A DNA stretch of 64,000 bases, from assembly GCA_014281115.1 (NCBI GenBank), contig JACONQ010000001.1, forward strand, positions 3,906,001 through 3,970,000, in the 5' to 3' direction. Positions within the stretch are counted from its first letter, which is position 1, and every line of letters begins with the position of its first letter. The notes beneath the pieces were generated by a model, which worked only from the letters and a program-made list of their open reading frames with translations, had not been told where the DNA came from and searched no databases. This stretch comes from Laburnicola sp. R22_1 (lineage: Eukaryota > Ascomycota > Dothideomycetes > Pleosporales > Didymosphaeriaceae). Below are positions 58,680-64,000 of the stretch, piece after piece. Position numbers and translations under genes: made by a program.

Positions 58680-59776
58680 GGCGGCAGACGCGTGAATGCT
58701 ATATCCGCTCGAGTATGCATACAGAACAAATAGCAATAAAACGCTCAAAACATGGCGCTCGGGGTATCATATGTATATGCAATGCGGAAAGATTGTTCTA
58801 CAAAAATGCTCCAACCTCGGAACTAGCAACTGGCGGAGATTTCTCGGCGGTCACATGTGGTCAAACTGCCCGGGCCAGGTGCCCACTAAGCTAGCGGACC
58901 GGGTTTCGAGTCACCCGGGGTTTCAACTCACTCATCATAACCCAACACCCTCATCAAAACACGTGTTTTCTCGCCACCCACACTGCCAAAATGGACACCC
59001 GTGAAGAATCTATCCAAGCAGCTATCCGCGATCTTAATGCTAGTGTTTTCCAGAGTCAAAGAGCTGCTGCAAAGGCCTACAATATCCCTCAAGCTACGTT
59101 CTCTGCTCGTGTACGAGGCACACAGAACAGCCAAACCAGCCACGTATACCAGCAAAGATTGACTCCAGAGCAGGAGGACTTTCTCGTACAATGGATACTT
59201 GAAGAAGACGCGCAAGCTTTTCCTCCCTCACACGCACGCGCACGAGAAATGGCGAACCAAATCCTCCGGATAAATGGAGACCACAGACCCGTAGGCAAGC
59301 ATTGGATGGCTGCCTTCCTTAAGCGCAACGCACGCGTCGCATCTGTTGTAGGTCGAAAGATTGAAGCTGCTTGAGCTGAGGGAGCAACACCAGCACAGAT
59401 ACGCGCGTTTCTTGAGCTCTTTAAGAGGACTCGTACGAGGCTGGGTATAAGAGCTGAGGATACATAGAATATGGATGAGACTGGGAAGGCCTTAGGTGTA
59501 TGTGCCAACACCAGAGTACTCGCAGACAGTCAGAAAAAGAAGGCTTACTATTAGTCGCCAGAGAACCGCGAGTGGGCATTAATAATCGAGTGCGTGTTGG
59601 CTACAGGCAAGAAACTGCGCTGTTTAGTTATATTTAAAGGGAAGAACCTACAGAGTACCTGGTTTCCTGCGACAATTCCTAATTGGCTTTATACAACCTC
59701 TAAGAATGGCTAGACATTAAATGCGATAGGAGCTAAGTGGTTGCAGCGGGTATTTCTGCCTAAGACAGCTCTATTA

Positions 59777-61567
59777 AGCTAGCGTATACAGATACGAGTC
59801 ACATAGGGTTTCGAGTCACCCCACCAAAACGCGACACCTGCACAAAACACGCGGTTTCTCTCTACAACGCCTTTATAATTGCCATTGAGTACACATAGAT
59901 TCAAGCGTTGCAGCTGCTATAACTACTGCAGCCCTTTCTGAAGCGCTTGCTACAGTAGATCTACGTTGCTGAGCTGCTAAAGCCTCAGCTGCGCGCATAG
60001 CCTCTCTAATAGTCTCTACTTCTGCAAAGCGTTGATTTGGGTCTATCTGAATGCGCTTTCGACGACGCTGAGAGCTAGCAGTTTGTAGATGATGCTCAAG
60101 GCGTCTTTTCTCTGATTCAAGTCCTGCAGCTCTAGCATTTGCAGCTGCTAGCGCCTTACCTGCTTTCTGTAGGAGTAGCCGGGTCCTACGACCTAGATTC
60201 TCGACGCTCTGGACGTCGCGCTGCGCTATATAGAGATCGCGAGGGCCTTGAGGGGTCGAGAGGAAGCTCTGAGGCTGCTGCTGAGGCTGCTGCTGATGCG
60301 TAGGCGTAGTAGGCCTCTGGGAGACTTGCGACGAGCTGAGCACGTGATTGATGTTGAATGGGCAGATACCAGCAGCCTGCCAGCCAGCTCGAATCACACG
60401 CTCTGTGAAGCCTTCCTCCCTAGCTTGATAGTAGCAGGCAATAAAGCGCTCCTTCTTAACAGGTGTGGCGTCGTCGAGCGATGCGAGCTCCTGGATCTGG
60501 CGTCGGTAACTAGACTTGATTACAGAGAATGGAGCAAGATCTAGAGGCTGTAGGACGTGCGACGAATGCGCAGGTAGATAGAGAAGCTCAATTCGATGCT
60601 GTTTGCAAAGCCATAGGAAGTCTATGTCAATATGGCTGCCGTGACCGTCGAGGATAAGGAGGCGGTACTGGCCATCACCTACAGCCGTCTCGGGGATAAA
60701 AATGCGCTGTAACCACTCAACACCTATCGCGTTTGACGTCCATCCATTCTCTGAGGTTGTATACAGCCAGCTGGGTACGTAGGACGATGGGAACCAGGTA
60801 GTTTGTAGGCTCTGGCCTTTGAAGATGACCGCGCAGCGTAGTTTCCGCCCTGTTGCTGATACGCACTCAATTATAGAGACCCACTCGCGATTCTCTGGTG
60901 ATCGAATATAAGCCTTTTTCTTTCGACTACTAGAGAGTACTCTGGTGTTTGTACATACTCCTAGAGCGACGCCAGTCTCATCCATATTGTATGTATTCTC
61001 CGCCTGTATATTGAACCGCTGTCGAGTCTGCTCGTAGCGCTCTAGGAACGCGCGTAACTGCTCTGGAGTCGCTGCATTAGCTCTCTGAGCCTCGAGTTTT
61101 CTACCAATGACTGAGGCGACGCGTGGCTGTCGCTTGATAAAGTGGGATAGCCAGAGCTTGCTAATAGGCTGATTATCGCCGTTCATACGTAGGATTCAAT
61201 TGGCCATTTCTCGAGCGCGAGCGTGTGAGGGAGGGCAGGCGCGTGCGTCTTCTTCGAGGATCCAGTCTACTAGGAAGTCCTCCTGTAGAGGAGTCAATCG
61301 CTGTTGGTGTTGATGGCTGGTACGGCTATCGGTTGCGCCTCGTATACGTGCAGAGAGAGTAGGTGCAGGAATGCCATACGCCTTAGCTGCAGCCCGCTGG
61401 CTATTATAAATGCCTGCATTGTAATCAGCAATAGCTGATTGTATAGCTACCTCACGGGCGTCCATATTGATGAGCGTTGTGGAGAGATATCGCGTGTTTT
61501 GTGCAGGTGTCGCGTTTTGGTGGGGTGACTCGAAACCCTATGTGACTCGTATCTGTATACGCTAGCT
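59777..61567 (-). mobile_element. pogo-like element, copy B (nested)
   Basis: A complete element of 1791 bp with perfect 77-bp inverted repeats (59777-59853 and 61491-61567) and TA on both sides (59775-59776 and 61568-61569). It lies inside the transposase gene of the older element in the opposite direction. It is the best-preserved copy in the window. Confidence 0.95.
59873..61465 (-). pseudogene. pogo-like transposase, copy B, one nonsense codon
   Basis: About 530 residues, open except for a single TGA at 61196-61198 (CGA in copy A). The order is Psq HTH (residues ~8-45), Tc5/CENP-B domain across the stop (LTPLQEDFLVDWILEEDA ... FIKRQPRVASVIGRK), DDE_1 catalytic core with aspartates in NMDETG, LILDGHGSH and QPLDLAPF, then a Gln/Pro linker and a C-terminal coiled coil. 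The stop is one transition away from arginine. The copy could have been active until very recently, or could be mobilised by a relative's transposase. Confidence 0.9.
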
Positions 61568-62465
61568 TACACGATCGTTGGAGGATGCTAATTCTAGATA
61601 GCCACAGCAGCCATATTGGCCTAGAATTCCTATAGGCCTGCAAACAGAACAAAGTCTATCTTCTGTTTCTGCCTGCTCATTCTTCTTATATCCTACAGCC
61701 TCTAGATCTCTTAGTATTCTTAGTTGTGAAGAGATTCTACCGGCAGCAGATCCAGGCTCTCTCGTATCTTAATAACGCAGCGCCTATTAAAAAAGAGCGC
61801 TTTATTACAGCTTATTATCACGTAAGAGAGCGCGCAATCACTGAGAGAGTTATACAAGCAGGATGGGCTACTGCAGGTATCTGTCCATTTAATATTGACT
61901 GGGTAGTTAACTTATCTTAGGTATCTCAAAGACCTATCACGCCACCTTCCCAGAATCAACCTCAACCTACTCAGAACTATCTCTCTACTCCTTACGGACC
62001 TCGTGCGGTCTTTGTAGCTCAGAGACAGCTTCACAAGGTTGAGAGTGTTGGGCGCAAGACTCATCAGTTCTTTAAAAAAGTGGGCAAGGCACTTGCAGTA
62101 GTAAATACACGGGCAGCACAGTTTGAAACAGAGAATAAGAGACTTCATAGTCAACTTGAGGCTCTTAAGCCTCAACAACCACGAAAGAAAGTTCATGTAA
62201 ATCCAAATGAACGCTTTGCAGAGATAGATACAATTATAGTTGCCGTACAGGCCTCACGGCTTCTTGAGGCACAACGAGAGAGCAATGCTGAGGAACGGGC
62301 TGCAGAAAGAGTAGCAGCTGAAACAGCAGCTCAAACGCTTCAGTCTATGTGTACAGAGTGGCAATTATAACTCTGTTGAGAGAATAAACCCGATTTTCAT
62401 GTGGATGGCTGATTTCGGGTCAGTGAGTTGAAACCCCGGGTGACTCGAAACCCGGTCCGCTAGCT

Positions 62466-62623
62466 TAGTGAGCAAGTGGCGTGCGATTTCACGCAGAGAT
62501 AGAAGCATACTAAGACTCCAAATACTAAGCATTCCAACATGTCTGAGAGCAACTTCGTTACCGGTACAAGCTGTCATACCCAGCTATCGATAGCATATAT
62601 ACACATAAGCGTCTGATCATCGC
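62466..62623. other. Short spacer
   Basis: Between the outer transposon and the 3' end of the palmitoyltransferase gene. Nothing recognised. Confidence 0.4.
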
Positions 62624-64000
62624 CTAGACTCGCTCCTCTTCTGCGCTTACCGCCTCATACGTCCCTCCCCCACCTCCACCTCCACCACTTCGCGCATATC
62701 GCATCTTGGGTATCTCATAAAGTCTCGTGTAGTCTACCCTGTCGCCAGCCAGTCTCGCGTAACCACTCTCCTTCTGCTTGAACACTGGTGCTCCATCGCA
62801 CCAAAAATCTTTACAGTTGGTGATGATACCCTTGGACCACGGATTACCGCCTGTTCTTCTCCGTTGATCTGCCTGCGACCCGTGCATTGCGGTAGCCAAG
62901 AAAGTGTCGAGGCCGATAAGGCGTTTCCATTGATCCCAAATGGAATGCGGTTGATGCCGTCTAGCAGCTGGCGCGTCACCCGTGTCTTGTCCTGAGCCAA
63001 AGCCATTTGTAGGTGCGCTGCCGTCCGCCACGTCTTGTGAAGTGTCACCGGTGGTGACGAATGAGTTGAGTGCGTCTGCCGCGGTATGGCTGTGAAGGTG
63101 ACCACGCATACTTTCATAAGTGGTGAGATTGCGTGCAACTTGTATGAGCTGAACGCAGAGCAACATTGTGACCCAAGTCAGCTGAAGGGCAGCCCATGCC
63201 GTAAGAACGATGGTGAAGGGATCTTTGTGAAGAATCTTGCAGAGATCGTCGTCAAGAACGTTGCATGTGATGTCTTTGGGTGAGTCGAGCTGCTCATTTT
63301 CCAGATCTGATATACGGTTAGATACAGAGGTATACGCCATGAAGCATGGACTTACAGGCGAGAACCAAGCGGACCCACACTAGCACTCCAAGCTCCAAGC
63401 TCAGTACATAGAGCACGAAATGACGATGGTTGTTGTTCGCCACGCAATTATTGACCCAGGGACAGTGACTGCACAAGTTAGCCGGAATGCATACTTGCAG
63501 CTTTCCATCACTTACTGGTCGGTTTTCGCCACGCATCGCTCACATCGTTTGCAATGCTTGCTTCGCAGCGGCTTTCGCACCATACAAGCAAAGCAAAAGT
63601 GATTTTCATCAAACTTCCGTAGCTCCATGAGCTCCTCGATGACCGCCTTGGACGCGCTCCTGCTCGCAGACTTGGGCACAAACCCGGGATCCGAGGCCAT
63701 GGTGAAGAAGTAGAAATATGTCGTGAAACCGAAAAACGCTGCAAATAATACATTAAGGAAGAAGTTCGTCCGGATTGTCCCTATAGGAGTCAGCAGTGGG
63801 CTTTGTAGCCGGAATGAGCAATAACGTACATGGTAGAACGGTCGTTATCCAACGTAGCCCGACCCAGAACAATGTACCGGCAAAGATACCAGCTAAGAAA
63901 GGCTGTGCACCACTGTTAGGGAGAAATTCCGTATTTGGATCGATAGACTTACAGTATGCTGTATGTTCCGCATGTTTGCAGGAGCCCAGGCCAAGAGCTT
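62624..64000 (-). CDS. Akr1-type DHHC palmitoyltransferase, 3' part
   Basis: Partial: the 5' end, including the expected ankyrin repeats, lies beyond the right edge. Exons seen: 64000-63953, 63902-63830, 63780-63516, 63468-63356 and 63306-62624, all in phase. Membrane helices include [21 protein letters not shown] and [22 protein letters not shown]. The cysteine-rich domain [35 protein letters not shown] holds the DHHC active site, formed across an intron. It transfers palmitate to cysteines of membrane proteins, usually at the Golgi or endosomes. The C-terminal tail has [15 protein letters not shown], characteristic of fungal Akr1, and a poly-Gly run near the end. Confidence 0.9.

Larger units (their letters stand above)
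58991..62370 (+). pseudogene. pogo-like transposase of the outer element, split and decayed
   Basis: The left part runs 58991-59776 and the right part from 61568 on. The left part opens with MDTREESIQAAIRDLNASVF, a Psq-type HTH and a Tc5/CENP-B domain, then NMDETGKALGV with the first catalytic aspartate. Several TAG/TGA stops follow (first at 59372-59374). After the nested copy the frame resumes exactly, with LILDSHSSHI (second aspartate) and QPLDLLVF (third), then an open C-terminus to 62370 (the last block, 62080-62370, is a coiled coil). The stops are mostly TAG or TGA, consistent with C-to-T damage. Confidence 0.88.
58889..62465 (+). mobile_element. Older pogo-like element, host of nested copy B
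   Basis: The ends carry an identical 44-bp inverted repeat (58889-58932 and 62422-62465) beginning AGCTAGCGGACCGGG, flanked by TA (58887-58888 and 62466-62467). Without the nested element it is about 1.78 kb. It is related to copies A and B but clearly diverged. Its transposase is on the plus strand and is split by copy B at a TA. Confidence 0.92.

Overview
The window is nuclear DNA of a filamentous ascomycete (Pezizomycotina; a dothideomycete is my best guess). The reasons are short 45-60 bp introns with GT..AG ends, typical fungal families (Hos3-type HDAC, AP-1-like bZIP, GH37 trehalase, cutinase, PDR-type ABC transporter, LCCL membrane protein, Akr1-type palmitoyltransferase), and transposon copies carrying C-to-T / G-to-A damage of the kind left by repeat-induced point mutation (RIP). 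Many genes had to be assembled from several exons; the spliced models below were checked for phase.

Layout. 1-6112: end of a decayed pogo/Fot1-like element, a RING protein with an internal 18-bp minisatellite (-), and a Hos3-type histone deacetylase (-). 6113-14155: long promoter region, an AP-1-like bZIP gene (+), about 3 kb without genes, a small secreted protein (-), and an alpha/beta hydrolase ending in a peroxisomal AKL tail (+). 14798-20449: a phenylalanine ammonia-lyase (PAL) family protein that has lost the MIO cofactor triad (+), a Tc1/mariner element with TA duplications, and a half-RING acidic-repeat protein (+). 21113-29996: secreted trehalase, cutinase, a protein with a STAND-type N-terminus and a LIM domain, and an LCCL membrane protein (all +). 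31054-35889: a PDR-type ABC transporter that reads as a pseudogene with four separate lesions. 36351-53589: a secreted protein (-), a CHORD-like zinc protein (-), a C2H2 zinc-finger protein (+), a sugar/quinate-type MFS transporter (-), a small membrane protein (-), a charged-repeat protein (-) and a HAUS3-like coiled-coil protein (-).

53644-62465 is transposon-rich. One pogo-like copy sits in the roughly 195-bp promoter shared by the HAUS3-like gene and thymidylate synthase. A second copy of the same family is nested exactly inside the transposase gene of a related, older element. Thymidylate synthase (+) and an AFG1-type mitochondrial ATPase (-) lie between them. The window ends in the 3' part of an Akr1-type palmitoyltransferase (-).

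The most unusual item is the PAL-family protein: its long ORF and fold signatures are intact, but the MIO-forming triad (Gly-Val-Gly instead of Ala-Ser-Gly), the NGT asparagine and the tyrosine-loop motif are all changed. Its neighbour encodes a probable peroxisomal hydrolase, so a small shared pathway is possible but unproven.
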